Origin: Gammaproteobacteria bacterium
GTDB lineage: Bacteria; Pseudomonadota; Gammaproteobacteria; Xanthomonadales; Wenzhouxiangellaceae
Assembly: GCA_003567685.1 (NCBI GenBank)
Contig: PWYW01000055.1
Coordinates: 1 to 61,294, forward strand
Direction: 5' to 3'
Length of the DNA: 61,294 bases
In this document: positions 50,544 through 60,700 of the stretch, in pieces
Layout of the letters: every line of letters starts with the position of its first letter
Numbering within the stretch: position 1 is the stretch's first letter
Notes under the pieces: generated by a model
Database searches by the model: none
Told to the model about the DNA's origin: nothing
Seen by the model: the letters and a program-made list of their open reading frames with translations, nothing else
Program-made: the position numbers and the translations under genes

Positions 50544-51461
50544 TCAGGATTCTGCCAGCCATTCGAACAGGGCCATGCGCGCGTAGACGCCCAAGCGCAC
50601 CTGGTCGAGGATCAGCGACTGCGGGCCATCGGCGACCGAGTCGGCAATCTCAACGCCGCGGTTGATCGGCCCTGGATGCATGACCCGGCAATTTTCAGCA
50701 GCACCGGCCAACCGCTCGGCGGTCAGGCCCCACTGCCGGTGATAGCTGGCCTGATCCGGCCAGTCATCGGGGCTCATGCGCTCTTTCTGAACCCGCAGCA
50801 TCATGATCACGTCGGCCTGGTCGATCGCACGCTCAAGGTCATCGAACAAGGCCGCGCCGGGCAGGTCGAGATCATCAGGCAGCCAGCCAGCCGGCCCGGC
50901 CAGGCGAATATCGGCCACGCCCAGCCGACTGAACAGGCGGGCGCTGGAACGCGCCACCCGGGAGTGACGAATATCGCCCACGATGGCCACTCGGGCATGG
51001 TGAAAGTCTAGGCCGTTCGAACGCAGGGGGGCGGCATCCAGCAGGGCCTGGCTGGGGTGTTCACCTGTGCCGTCGCCGGCATTGAGCAAGCGCAGACCAG
51101 CCGGCAAGACCGGCATAAGACGCCGGGGCAGCCCGGTTTCCGGGTGGCGAATTACCAGGTGGCCGATGCCCATGGCGGCCAGCGTGGCCACGGTATCTTC
51201 AAGGCTCTCGCCCTTGGTTGCCGACGAGCGCTCCAGCTCGATGTTGACCACCGTCATGCCCAGCCGTTGCGCGGCCAGCTCGAACGACACCCGGGTGCGC
51301 GTGCTGGGCTCGAAAAACAGGTTGACCACCGACTGTTCAATCACCTGCGGCGGCGCGCCGCCGGCCAGAGCGCAGGCCCGGTCAACCAGGCCTTCCAGCG
51401 TGGCGGCGTCCAGGTCGTTCAGGTCAGGCAGGTGACGAAGGGAGGTCTTAGACAATGCCAT
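50544..51461 (-). CDS. pyrB: Aspartate carbamoyltransferase catalytic subunit
   Basis: The 305-residue enzyme makes N-carbamoylaspartate, the second step of pyrimidine synthesis. It has the carbamoyl-phosphate motif FFEPSTRTRVSFELAAQRLG, the lysine-containing TKGESLEDT and the aspartate-site HPGPINRGVEI. The ATG overlaps the ruvX 3' end by 14 nt. No pyrI regulatory gene is adjacent, and no dihydroorotase-like pyrC' gene follows in this window, unlike the pyrBC' pair of Pseudomonas. Confidence 0.95.
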   Translation of the reverse strand: MALSKTSLRHLPDLNDLDAATLEGLVDRACALAGGAPPQVIEQSVVNLFFEPSTRTRVSFELAAQRLGMTVVNIELERSSATKGESLEDTVATLAAMGIGHLVIRHPETGLPRRLMPVLPAGLRLLNAGDGTGEHPSQALLDAAPLRSNGLDFHHARVAIVGDIRHSRVARSSARLFSRLGVADIRLAGPAGWLPDDLDLPGAALFDDLERAIDQADVIMMLRVQKERMSPDDWPDQASYHRQWGLTAERLAGAAENCRVMHPGPINRGVEIADSVADGPQSLILDQVRLGVYARMALFEWLAES

Positions 51462-51885
51462 GCTCGGTCATCCAGGCTTCAAGAATCATGGCCGCTGCCA
51501 GGCTGTCCAGCTGGGCGGCATCGCGGCGGCGCGCGCGGCCCTGGCTGCGACGTTCGGCAAACGCCCGGGCGGCGGCCTCGGAGGTCAGGCGCTCGTCCTG
51601 GAAGGCCAGCCGGGCATTCGGCGCCCAGACAGCCAGCTGCTCGGCAAAACCCCGTATGCGTTGGCTCATCTCCGTGTCGTTCCCGGCCCCATCCAGCGGC
51701 AGACCCAGCACGATCATGGCCGGCTTCCAGTCTTTAAGCACCTGGCACATCTCCGCGGCCAGGCCTTCGGCCTGGCGGTAGACAATGGGGGCGAGTGGCC
51801 GGGCAGATCCGGTCAGTGGATGAGCCACGGCAAGCCCGACCGTGCGAGCGCCGTAGTCAATGCCGAGCAGATTGCCCTCAGGCAT
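51448..51885 (-). CDS. ruvX: RuvX/YqgF-family Holliday junction resolvase-like nuclease
   Basis: From ATG 51885 the 145-residue protein has the RNase H-like fold: first catalytic Asp in LLGIDYGARTVGLAVA, IVLGLPLDGAGNDTEMS, FQDERLTSEAA with the second acidic residue and the last Asp in RDAAQLDSLAAAMIL. The family acts in 16S/23S rRNA 5' processing and possibly recombination. An upstream ATG at 51915 is possible. It overlaps algH by 8 nt and pyrB by 14 nt. Confidence 0.92.
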   Translation of the reverse strand: MPEGNLLGIDYGARTVGLAVAHPLTGSARPLAPIVYRQAEGLAAEMCQVLKDWKPAMIVLGLPLDGAGNDTEMSQRIRGFAEQLAVWAPNARLAFQDERLTSEAAARAFAERRSQGRARRRDAAQLDSLAAAMILEAWMTEHGIV

Positions 51886-52432
51886 GCCCGCCGCTGGGCT
51901 GGAGCCGTCCGACATCAATACCCAGCGCGGCCACGGCGCGCTCCCAGCGCTGCTCGGGCGGCAGATCAAAGACGATTTCAGCCTCGGACATTACGCTCAA
52001 CCAGGCGTTGTCGCGCATTTCGTCCTCAAGCTGGCCCGCGCCCCACCCGGCATAACCCAGCGCCAGCAGGAAGCGCTTGGGTCCGTCGCCGCGGGCGATC
52101 GCTTCCAGAATATCCCTGGAGGTCGTCACGGAAATACCCGGCCCGACTTGCATGGAGGAATCCCAGAGCTCGTCGCCGTCGTGAAGGACGAAGCCGCGCT
52201 CGGGATGCACCGGACCGCCCTCGAACACCTGGCGATCGGCAAGTTCCGGATCAGTGCAGCTCAAGCCGATCTGATCGAGAATGTCTGCCAGGGTAAATTC
52301 ACCAGGCCGGTTGATGGTGATTCCCAGTGCGCCTTCATCATTATGCTGACACAGCAAAGTCACGCCGCGGTTGAAGTTGGGATCTTCAAGACCAGGCATG
52401 GCGATCAGGAACTGCTGTTCAAGGTAGCTCAT
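51878..52432 (-). CDS. algH: AlgH/YqgE family protein
   Basis: The 184-residue protein has the YqgE/AlgH signature: FLIAMPGLEDPNFNRGVTLL, NDEGALGITINRP, FEGGPVHPERGFVLH and RFLLALGYAGWGAGQLEDE. In P. aeruginosa AlgH influences alginate and other secreted products; the biochemical role is unknown. It is adjacent to ruvX, as in most Gammaproteobacteria. Confidence 0.94.
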   Translation of the reverse strand: MSYLEQQFLIAMPGLEDPNFNRGVTLLCQHNDEGALGITINRPGEFTLADILDQIGLSCTDPELADRQVFEGGPVHPERGFVLHDGDELWDSSMQVGPGISVTTSRDILEAIARGDGPKRFLLALGYAGWGAGQLEDEMRDNAWLSVMSEAEIVFDLPPEQRWERAVAALGIDVGRLQPSGGHA

Positions 52433-52483
52433 GCAACCATTTTATCAGCACGCCGGTGAGGTCGGGCCCGAAGGGATCCAGCA

Positions 52484-53362
52484 TCAACGCATCCCGCTGC
52501 GGCTTGAAAACTGCCAGGTGCGGGTAATGGTCAGCACATCAACGTTTTCGGTAATTTCCTCCGGCAGCGGCGAAAACGGGGACGACAGGCGGACGATGCG
52601 CACGGCCGCCTCGTCCAGCACGTCAAAACCGGATGACCGCAACACTCGAATCTGATCCACACTGCCGTCAGCCAGGATATCGACGCTGAGCACCAGGCTG
52701 CCTTCGAGGTTCATGCGCCGGGCTTGTTCGGGATAGTTCAGATTGCCCACTCGCTCGACCTTGGCAACCCACGAGCGCATGTAATTTGCATAAAGATGCT
52801 CGCGTGTATTGGCCGATACAAATTTGCGCCGTGGGCGTTCCGGAAAGTCCTGAGCCTCGCTGAGTCGGTCGGGTGCCGACCTGGCCACCGCCATCGACTG
52901 GCGCCGCAATTCTGCCGCATCCAGTCTCGGCTCGGGCTCCGCCTCGGCGGGCACTGGCAGTAGCTCCGACGGCTCATCAAACGCCATGAGCTCCGGTAAG
53001 TCTTCAATGGCTTCCGGCGGTTGGTCGGCCGGCTCGGTCGTTTCCAGGTCGGGCTCGGGAAGGAACTCCTCGACCGGCTCCGGATCGCCCACGGGCAGCA
53101 TCTCCGAGGGACGCATCAGGTCAGGGCTCTCGCCACTGCCGCGTTGGGTAACCTGGGCCAGAAAATCAGGGTCGTCGGGCGCTTCCTCGGTGGCCCAGTC
53201 CACCAGGATCACATCAAGGCTTGTTGGTACATCGTCCGGACGCAGATTGAACGTATCGAAATGCACCAGTCCGATTACCGCCGCATGCAGGCCAACCGCC
53301 ACGGCGACGGCCAGCATCAGTGCATCGCTGCTCTGGTTCGAGGTAATCGCTGCCCGGGCCAT
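52484..53362 (-). CDS. TonB-family energy-transducing protein (TonB3-like position)
   Basis: The 292-residue protein has one N-terminal membrane helix (about 15-34), an acidic Pro/Glu-rich periplasmic spacer (about 55-160), and a TonB C-terminal domain (about 200-285; YPEQARRMNLEGSLVLSVDI, then ADGSVDQIRVLRSSGFDVLDEAA). TonB passes proton-motive energy to outer-membrane transporters. Its place between algH and gshB, beside pilG, matches P. aeruginosa tonB3, which is needed for twitching motility (from memory). No exbB/exbD genes are nearby. Confidence 0.88.
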   Translation of the reverse strand: MARAAITSNQSSDALMLAVAVAVGLHAAVIGLVHFDTFNLRPDDVPTSLDVILVDWATEEAPDDPDFLAQVTQRGSGESPDLMRPSEMLPVGDPEPVEEFLPEPDLETTEPADQPPEAIEDLPELMAFDEPSELLPVPAEAEPEPRLDAAELRRQSMAVARSAPDRLSEAQDFPERPRRKFVSANTREHLYANYMRSWVAKVERVGNLNYPEQARRMNLEGSLVLSVDILADGSVDQIRVLRSSGFDVLDEAAVRIVRLSSPFSPLPEEITENVDVLTITRTWQFSSRSGMR

Positions 53363-53370
53363 GATCTGGC

Positions 53371-54309
53371 TCAGGGGTCAACCGCCGCGAACAGATCGCC
53401 AGCGATGTCCAGACCAAACTGGGCGTCCAATTCCCGCACACAGGTTGGGCTCGTTACATTGATTTCGGTGAGTCGGTCGCCGATGACGTCCAAGCCGGCA
53501 AAAGCAATGCCGTTTTCCTTGAGCACCGGACCCACGGCACGGGCAATCTCCAGGTCAGCGGGCGTCAGCGCCTGCCCTTCGCCCCGACCGCCGCGGGCGA
53601 GGTTGCCACGGAAATCGCTCTGGCCAGGAATACGCGCCAACAAATAAGGAACTGGCTCACCCGCTACCATCAGGATGCGCTTGTCGCCGGTCGTGATTTC
53701 CGGCACAAAGGCCTGCGCCATGGCCAGCGTTTGCCCATCGGCGGTCAGCGTTTCGATGATGACGTTCAGATTGGCGTCGTTGCGCTCAGCCAGGAAAATC
53801 CCGCGCCCACCCATACCGTCCAGTGGCTTCAGCACCGCTTTGCCCTGTTCAGCCACAAAGTTTTTCAACTGCTTGGCGCTGGCGCTGACCAAGGTGGGAG
53901 CGATCAGGTCAGGGAAACGAGCGATGGCCAGCTTTTCATTGAAATCACGCAGCGCCTGAGGCCGGTTGATTACCAGGGCACCAGCTGCTTCGGCCCGGTC
54001 AAGCAGATAGGTCGCATAAAGATAGCCGGCGTCGACAGGCGGGTCGGCGCGCATCATGACGACATCGCTGGCTCCCAGCGGACGGCACAAGGCCTCGCCG
54101 AGTTCAAACCAGTGTTCCGGATCGTCCATGAGCCGAATCTCGCGCATGCTTGCCAGGCACTGACCACCCTCGAGAAACAATTGATCTTCATTGAGGTAGA
54201 ACACCCGATAACCTCGCCGCTGCCCGGCCAACAAGAGGGCAAAACTGGTGTCCTTGGCGACCTTGATCGCCGCGATGTCGTCCATTACGACGACCAAATT
54301 GTCACGCAT
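53371..54309 (-). CDS. gshB: Glutathione synthetase
   Basis: The 312-residue ATP-grasp enzyme joins gamma-glutamylcysteine and glycine. Seen are VVVMDDIAAIKVAKDTSF, MMRADPPVDAGYLYATYLLD, INRPQALRDFNEKLAI, VLKPLDGMGGRGIF (ATP-binding loop), GDKRILMVAGEPVPYLLARI, and the ligand-binding INVTSPTCVRELD. The start is ATG 54309; it is divergent from pilG with 172 nt between starts. First gene of the gshB-tonB-algH-ruvX-pyrB-thiS-thiG-trmB run. Confidence 0.96.
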   Translation of the reverse strand: MRDNLVVVMDDIAAIKVAKDTSFALLLAGQRRGYRVFYLNEDQLFLEGGQCLASMREIRLMDDPEHWFELGEALCRPLGASDVVMMRADPPVDAGYLYATYLLDRAEAAGALVINRPQALRDFNEKLAIARFPDLIAPTLVSASAKQLKNFVAEQGKAVLKPLDGMGGRGIFLAERNDANLNVIIETLTADGQTLAMAQAFVPEITTGDKRILMVAGEPVPYLLARIPGQSDFRGNLARGGRGEGQALTPADLEIARAVGPVLKENGIAFAGLDVIGDRLTEINVTSPTCVRELDAQFGLDIAGDLFAAVDP

Positions 54310-54361
54310 AGCGTCTCCAGCGTACGATAATGCCTTCGAAAACAGGGGCAAAAATGCTTGT

Positions 54362-54379
54362 CTGACATGAGCTTGTCAG
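54362..54379. promoter_or_regulatory. Inverted repeat in the gshB-pilG divergent region
   Basis: CTGACA and TGTCAG form perfect 6-bp arms with a 6-nt spacer, overlapping a direct repeat of CTTGTC. TATTCT at about 54384 is a plausible -10 box for pilG but lacks a well-spaced -35 box. Possible operator; low confidence. Confidence 0.25.
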
Positions 54380-54481
54380 GCAGTATTCTACCGAATTGGC
54401 AAAACGACCCAAGATCGTCTACTCTTTGGGACAACGCGCCGCACACGGGCGGCCACCGTCAGAAACCACCAGCAGCGAACC

Positions 54482-54901
54482 ATGATGAGTGCAGATCAGG
54501 ACAGCGACACCGTATCCATTAGCGGCTTGAAGATCATGCTGATCGACGACAGCCGAACCATTCGCCGCTCTGCGGAGACCATGCTGGCCCGAGAAGGCTG
54601 CGAGGTAATCACCGCGAATGACGGATTTGAGGCTCTGGCATTGATCCACAAACACGAGCCCGATCTGATTTTTGTCGATATCATGATGCCGCGTCTGGAC
54701 GGCTACCAGACCTGCGCCATCGTCAAGAACAATGACCGCTTCCGCAATACACCAGTGGTCATGCTCACCAGCAAGGACGGCTTGTTTGACAAAGCGCGCG
54801 GCCGTATCGTCGGCTCAGACCAGTATTTAACCAAACCATTCACCCGCGACGAGCTGCTAGCGGCTGTCCGCGACCAGGCCAGGCAGAAAGTCGTCGCCTG
54901 A
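54482..54901 (+). CDS. pilG: Type IV pilus chemosensory response regulator PilG
   Basis: The 139-residue single-domain regulator has IMLIDDSRTIRRSAETML, phosphoacceptor Asp66 in LIFVDIMMPRLDGYQTC, VVMLTSKDGLFDKARG and YLTKPFTRDELL, matching PilG. In the Chp system PilG, phosphorylated by ChpA, promotes pilus extension and cAMP signalling. The pilH gene that usually follows in Pseudomonas is absent; pilI comes next after 53 nt. Confidence 0.93.
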   Translation: MMSADQDSDTVSISGLKIMLIDDSRTIRRSAETMLAREGCEVITANDGFEALALIHKHEPDLIFVDIMMPRLDGYQTCAIVKNNDRFRNTPVVMLTSKDGLFDKARGRIVGSDQYLTKPFTRDELLAAVRDQARQKVVA

Positions 54902-54954
54902 CCGGCCGAATCTGGCAGACCGCCGGTCACTGACCGGAATTCAGCGGAGGGAAC

Positions 54955-55530
54955 ATGCAAGGGGATCAAGAAAAGGGAATTCGGGACACGAGCGACGTGA
55001 CATTGCTCGCGGTGCTCGCCGATTACGAGCGACGCAGCCTGAGTCATGACGCCGGGGAAGCCGGTCGTCAGCAACAGATCAGCAACTGGGATGGCGTAGT
55101 CTTCCGCCTTGGCGAGCATTTCCTGACCTGCCGTATCGATCAGGTCGAAGAAATCATTGCTCTGCCGCCCAGCTACCCCGTTCCCGGCGCCAAGGACTGG
55201 CTGCTGGGACTGGCCAACGTTCGAGGCAACCTGGCCCCCGTTTCCGACCTGGGCTGGTTTCTTTTCGGGACCCGCACTCCGGTAACAGGCCGAACAAGAC
55301 TCATCATGACTCGCTTCCAGGGGCGTCTGGCGGGTCTTCTCGTCGACGAAGTCTTCGGCCAGCGCCATTTCCATACCGACGACCTGGTTAACAATGCCGA
55401 GTGGCAGGAAACCGCGCTCGCTGACCTGGTCACCCAGGAATTCCCCTCGAGCGAGCGAACCTGGGGCGTCTTTCGACTCAACGAATTACAACGACAGAGT
55501 GCCTTCATGGACGGTGCCAGGGAGCACTGA
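54955..55530 (+). CDS. pilI: CheW-like adaptor PilI
   Basis: The 191-residue CheW-domain protein (about 45-180) couples PilJ to ChpA. It has FRLGEHFLTCRIDQVEEII, WLLGLANVRGNLAPVSDLG and LAGLLVDEVFGQRHF. GGAGG precedes the ATG closely. A 134-nt gap separates it from pilJ, with spaced GGTGAACG and CGTTCACC arms (about 55570-55620). Confidence 0.93.
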   Translation: MQGDQEKGIRDTSDVTLLAVLADYERRSLSHDAGEAGRQQQISNWDGVVFRLGEHFLTCRIDQVEEIIALPPSYPVPGAKDWLLGLANVRGNLAPVSDLGWFLFGTRTPVTGRTRLIMTRFQGRLAGLLVDEVFGQRHFHTDDLVNNAEWQETALADLVTQEFPSSERTWGVFRLNELQRQSAFMDGAREH

Positions 55531-55664
55531 GCCTTGAGAGGCCAAACAGTTTCAGATCACGATAGCGCGGTGAACGTCGATACAGTGGGGCGCAGGGCGC
55601 CGGTCAAACAAGGGATGGTCGTTCACCGTCCAGCAAAACGAGAAGAGAAAGAGGTGCAAGCATC

Positions 55665-57698
55665 ATGAGTAGCGTGGCCACGCAATCAACCCAGCAGCGA
55701 CTGTCCCCGGCACAGTTGCTTCTGTTCGCCTTGCTGGTAGCCCTTCTGGGCCTGGTGGCATACAACTTTTTCCTGCTCAACGAGCGCAACCAGCAGGAAG
55801 CGCAATACCTGGAGTTGACCACCGACATCCAGGTACGCGCGCAGCAGCTGGCCAAGGCAGCCGGTGAATCGGCCGTCGGTAACTTTGACGCCTTCGACGA
55901 GCTGCAGGAAACTCGTGACATCATTGACAACGCGATCACCACGCTCCGGCGCGGTCGCCCCGGATTGCCAGCATCGCCGGCACAGGTCAACAGCTCGCTG
56001 GCCACGCTGGAAGAAATTTGGGCCGGAATCGACGAGTTCGCGGGTCAGATTCTTGACAGAACCGACCTCGTGATCGAGCTCGCCGACAGTGCTGCGGCCT
56101 TCTCAACCAACATTCCCCAGTTGCAAGCCCAGTCCGACGAAGTCGTTCGTCGCATGATCGAAACCGGCGCACCCTCGGTTCAGATCTACGTGGCCAGCCG
56201 GCAGCTGGTTTTGGCTGACCGCATGCTGCGCCGCGTTGGTGACATCATGGCCGGCGGCACTGGTGCAATCACTGCCGCCGACGCGTTCAGTCGAGACGCC
56301 GCTTTGTTCGAGCGGGTACTCCAAGGTCTTATCGAAGGGGACGAGGCACTCAACATTACGCCGAATCGGAGCACCGTGGTTCTTGAATCACTTGCCGACG
56401 TGATTCCGCTCTTCGATGAAGTTCGCATTGATGTAGACACCATCCTCACTGCTTCGACCGATCTGTTTGAAGTGCGTGAAGCCGCGGATGAAATTTTCCT
56501 CGACGCCGAAGACCTGACCGACCAGGCCCGGGTCCTCGCCAGCGAATACGCGACGCTGGGTGATGATGAGATTTGGCCATCCTTGCTCGCCGGTCTTGCA
56601 CTGGCGGCGGCTGCCCTGCTCATCCTCTTCCTGATCGGCTTCAGCGCCTACCTGAATGCGCGCAAGCAGGCTCGGGCCACGACCGAGATCAACCAGCGAA
56701 ACCAGGACGCTATTCTGCGTCTTCTGGATGAAATGAGCTCGCTCGCTGATGGTGACCTGACGGTACAGGCGACAGTCACCGAGGACGTCACCGGCGCTAT
56801 TGCCGACTCGGTCAACTACGCGGTAGAGGCGTTGAGAGACCTGGTCGCCGGCGTAAACGACACCGCCCAACAGGTTGCGGCCCAGGCGCAGGAAACTCGC
56901 GCTACCACCATGCAACTGGCCGAAGCCTCCGAACACCAGGCTCGCGAAATTCGTGACGCTTCGGACACCATCAACGAAATGGCACGCTCTTTTGATGACA
57001 TGGCCAAGCGCTCGAGCGAATCAGCGGACGTTGCCCAGAACTCGGTCGAAATCGCCAACCGCGGCGCCGACATGGTGCGCCAGACGATTTCCGGGATGGA
57101 CAACATTCGCGATCAGATTCAGGAAACCTCCAAACGAATCAAACGGCTGGGTGAGTCATCCCAGGAGATTGGCGATATCGTTGAACTGATTAACGGCATT
57201 TCCGAGCAAACCAACGTGCTTGCCCTTAATGCCGCCATTCAGGCCGCATCCGCCGGCGGTGCGGGTCGCGGGTTCGCGGTGGTTGCCGACGAAGTTCAGC
57301 GACTGGCCGAACGCGCCACCAACGCAACACGCCGAATCGAGGCGCTGGTCCAGACCATTCAGGCCGACACCGCGGAAGCCGTCAACTCCATGGAACAAAC
57401 CACCACCCAGGTGGTTTCAGGGGCCCGACTGGCCGAAGATGCCGGCGACGCGCTGGAGTCCATCGAGAAGGTTTCCAACGACCTGGCCGGACTGATTCAG
57501 AGCATTTCAGCACAGGCGCAGGAAGAGTCGCAGAACGCAACCAAGATCGCCAGGCTGATGAACAGCATTCGTGACATTTCGGTTCAAACGACGGACGGCA
57601 CCAACCAGACTGCCAAGTCAGTGGCCAGTCTCGCCGAGCTGGTTCGCGATCTGCGTGACTCGGTCTCTGACTTTACGCTGCCGGAAGACGAGTCCTGA
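55665..57698 (+). CDS. pilJ: Methyl-accepting chemotaxis protein PilJ
   Basis: The 677-residue receptor has two membrane helices (about 18-41 and 306-326) flanking a PilJ-type periplasmic helical sensor, then a HAMP-like segment and a long signalling coiled coil. The hairpin tip is [20 protein letters not shown] followed by [20 protein letters not shown], characteristic of PilJ. PilJ senses surface contact or PilA and controls ChpA. The N-terminal ATG is preceded by a GAGG-containing site. Confidence 0.95.
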   Translation: MSSVATQSTQQRLSPAQLLLFALLVALLGLVAYNFFLLNERNQQEAQYLELTTDIQVRAQQLAKAAGESAVGNFDAFDELQETRDIIDNAITTLRRGRPGLPASPAQVNSSLATLEEIWAGIDEFAGQILDRTDLVIELADSAAAFSTNIPQLQAQSDEVVRRMIETGAPSVQIYVASRQLVLADRMLRRVGDIMAGGTGAITAADAFSRDAALFERVLQGLIEGDEALNITPNRSTVVLESLADVIPLFDEVRIDVDTILTASTDLFEVREAADEIFLDAEDLTDQARVLASEYATLGDDEIWPSLLAGLALAAAALLILFLIGFSAYLNARKQARATTEINQRNQDAILRLLDEMSSLADGDLTVQATVTEDVTGAIADSVNYAVEALRDLVAGVNDTAQQVAAQAQETRATTMQLAEASEHQAREIRDASDTINEMARSFDDMAKRSSESADVAQNSVEIANRGADMVRQTISGMDNIRDQIQETSKRIKRLGESSQEIGDIVELINGISEQTNVLALNAAIQAASAGGAGRGFAVVADEVQRLAERATNATRRIEALVQTIQADTAEAVNSMEQTTTQVVSGARLAEDAGDALESIEKVSNDLAGLIQSISAQAQEESQNATKIARLMNSIRDISVQTTDGTNQTAKSVASLAELVRDLRDSVSDFTLPEDES

Positions 57699-57793
57699 TC
57701 TGAATGGTCTGGAACCGGACGGAACGGACCCGCAACGGAGACAGAGCCCATGGCAAGTCGCCAATCAACTGAAATGCCGAGCGGTCTAAGACT

Positions 57794-60700
57794 ATGAGCA
57801 GTACCCATCTAAGCCGACAGTCGCTGACCTGGACTCGCCCAATGCTCGACGAACTCTGCGTGCAGGTTCGTGAGTCGGTCGAGCGCTTCGGCGACGACGA
57901 ACAGCCGCGTGAATCAGGCCAACTGGCAGAGGCTATCCAGGCCTGCGAGACAGTCGCCAGCTCGCTGGCTTTCATGTCCTTTGAAGGTGCCCGGCGCATG
58001 GCCGATGGCATGGGCATTTTGCTCAAGGCACTGGATCAGGACCAGGTCGAGAACCCCGATCAAGCCGTCAGCCAACTGCTTGAGGCCACGGCCACCCTGC
58101 CCGACTATCTGGACTACATCGACAACACCGGCCAGGATGAACCCTTGGTCCTGCTGTCTACGATTAACGAAATGCGTGCCCTGGCCGGTGCACGTCTGTT
58201 GGATGAGGGTAGCTTCTTCCTTCCAGCGGTGGACCAGATCGAGCTGCCAGAAGAGGCCGCAGGCTCAAGCGATAGCGCCGCCGAGACCCGTCGGCGCTAT
58301 CAGCATGCCTTGCGTGGAATCCTGATCAACAGCGACGACATGGACGCGGTCAGCGACTTGTTCCAGGTCGCCGAAAATATTCGCGATAACGGGCATTTAC
58401 CGATCAGCGTGCGCCGGTCCGGCGCAGCAACTGCTGCCACGCTTGAGGCCATGAAAGCTGGCCAAATCGCCAGTGGTCCCGCACTTAGCCGGCTATTCGC
58501 CCGGCTGGATGTAACGCTGAAGGAAAGCAGTGCCGAGCCGCTGCCCGACGGACTCGATCAGCGGGCAGATGAGTTGACCCGCGGATTGCTTTATCAAATC
58601 GCCATTTCTCGTGCCGACACCCCTCAGGCCGCCAGCCTGCAGGCATCGCTCGCGCTCGACGGTCATTTGCCTGGTCACCTGGCCCAGGCCAAGATTTTCC
58701 TGGCGGGACGAAATCGCGAGCTATTCAAGGCCGTAACCGATGCTGCCCGAGAGGACCTTGCACGAATCAAGGATTCGCTTGGCAATCAGTTGGAGGGCGA
58801 TACTGACCCGGGAGAGATTGCCAAACAAACTGCACTGCTCGATTCGGTAGGTGAAAGCCTGGCGATGCTGGGCCTCGACCACCTTGCCCGGCGCGTGCGC
58901 GAGCAAGCCAAGAGCCTGGATGCCGCGGGTGGAACGATCAGTGACGACCAGCTGCTCCGAGTGGCCAGGGAACTCCTGATTGTCGAGACCCAGCTGGAGG
59001 ATTCAGGCGGGTTGGCCAGCGCCAGCGAGGACGCTACGGAAGACGAACTGGCAACCACCCAGCAAACACTGATGCCCCCCTCCGAGCAGCGACGGGTGCT
59101 TCAACAGCTTGTCAAGGAGTCTCTGGAGGACCTGGCCCACGCCAAGCACTTGCTTGACGCCATCAATCGTGGGAAAGGTGAGGATAGCAGCCTCTCGGAG
59201 GCGCGCAATATCCTTGAGCGCATCGGGGGCGCACTGAGCATGGCCAACATGGCCGACGCCGCTGCCATGCTGGTGGCGACAGCTCAACTGGCCGACGACC
59301 AACTCGGCCAGGCAGATCGCGATGTGGAGGCACTCGACGCCCTGGCTGAGAGTCTCACCGCTACCGAATTCTATCTCGACAGCCGAACCAGCAATGATCG
59401 TCAGGGAGAAAGATATCTGCGGTCATCCGAGCGACGACTGCAGCGCCTTGGCTACTTGCCCGAAAGCGAGACGGCCGCGGCCGCTGAACCGCCGGTGCCC
59501 GACAGCTTCGAAACGACGGGCGAGCTGGAGGCCATCCCCGACACCACGGAATCGAGAGACCTTGAACTGTCTGTCGACGGCAGCAGTGGAGTGCCTGCCG
59601 CCGATGATGCCGAACTGCATGACGCACCGACGGAAATCGACCCGGAAGATACCGGAAGTGTTACTGCCGGTCTCACAGGATCGGACAACGATGACTCGCT
59701 GGATTTCGATTTCGAATTTGACGGCGATGACCTTGTCGACCACCTGGACAGTGTATCCGATACCGAGGAAACAACCGACCAGGTAGAGAGTAGCGACGAC
59801 ATCGAAGAAGCGCTGGAGTTATCTGACGCTCCCACGCACAGCGAAGACAGCGTGGAAGCGGACGATGATGAGCTGCCTGATCTGGGTGATTTCGAAGAAC
59901 TGGACGACTCCCTGACCATTGACGATAGTGCGACAGCCGATACTGACCAAGGCAACGTAACCACCCTCCCCGATTCCGCCTCCGACGAGGATGGGCCCGA
60001 GGAAGCGGATGAGACGTCAAGCGAAGGTGGCACCAGCGACACCGATTCCCTATCGGCTTTCGACGACTTCGACATTGTCGAGATTTTTCTCGAGGAGTTC
60101 GATCAGGAACTCGAAACGCTGGAAGCGTTGCTGCCCTCCTGGCGCCTTACACCAGACGACAAAGAGTCAGGCACGACCATACGCCGCTCATTCCACTCCC
60201 TCAAGGGGTCAGGACGAATGGCTGGGGCGACGGAGATCGGGGAATTCGCCTGGCAGATCGAAAATTTGATGAACCGTGTTCTCGATGGGCAGGTTGCTGC
60301 ATCAGAGCCCGTTCTTGACGTGATGGAAAACGCCGTCGCCGCCTTGCCGAGCCTGCGGGATCGTCTGAGCGGCAAAGGACCCGGGGAAGTCGATCCAGAG
60401 ACCTGCGAGGCAATCGCGGCCCGAGCGAGCCGGCTGGCGGATGGCGAAGAAGAGATTGAAGAAACCCTGGCTGAACTGCCGCCGGAACTCGAGGGCCTCG
60501 ACCCCACCCTGATTGAGCTGATGATCAAGGAGCTATCGGACAATCTGGAGCTGATGGACCAGTGGCTTGCCAACAGCGAAGAACAGGCGAGACCCGCGGT
60601 CATTGACGAGTCGCTGGTCCGTATCGTTCACACGATGAAAGGAACCATGCGGCTGGCACCGGTTGGCGACGAGTCCGATACCGCCCAGATACTTGAATCC

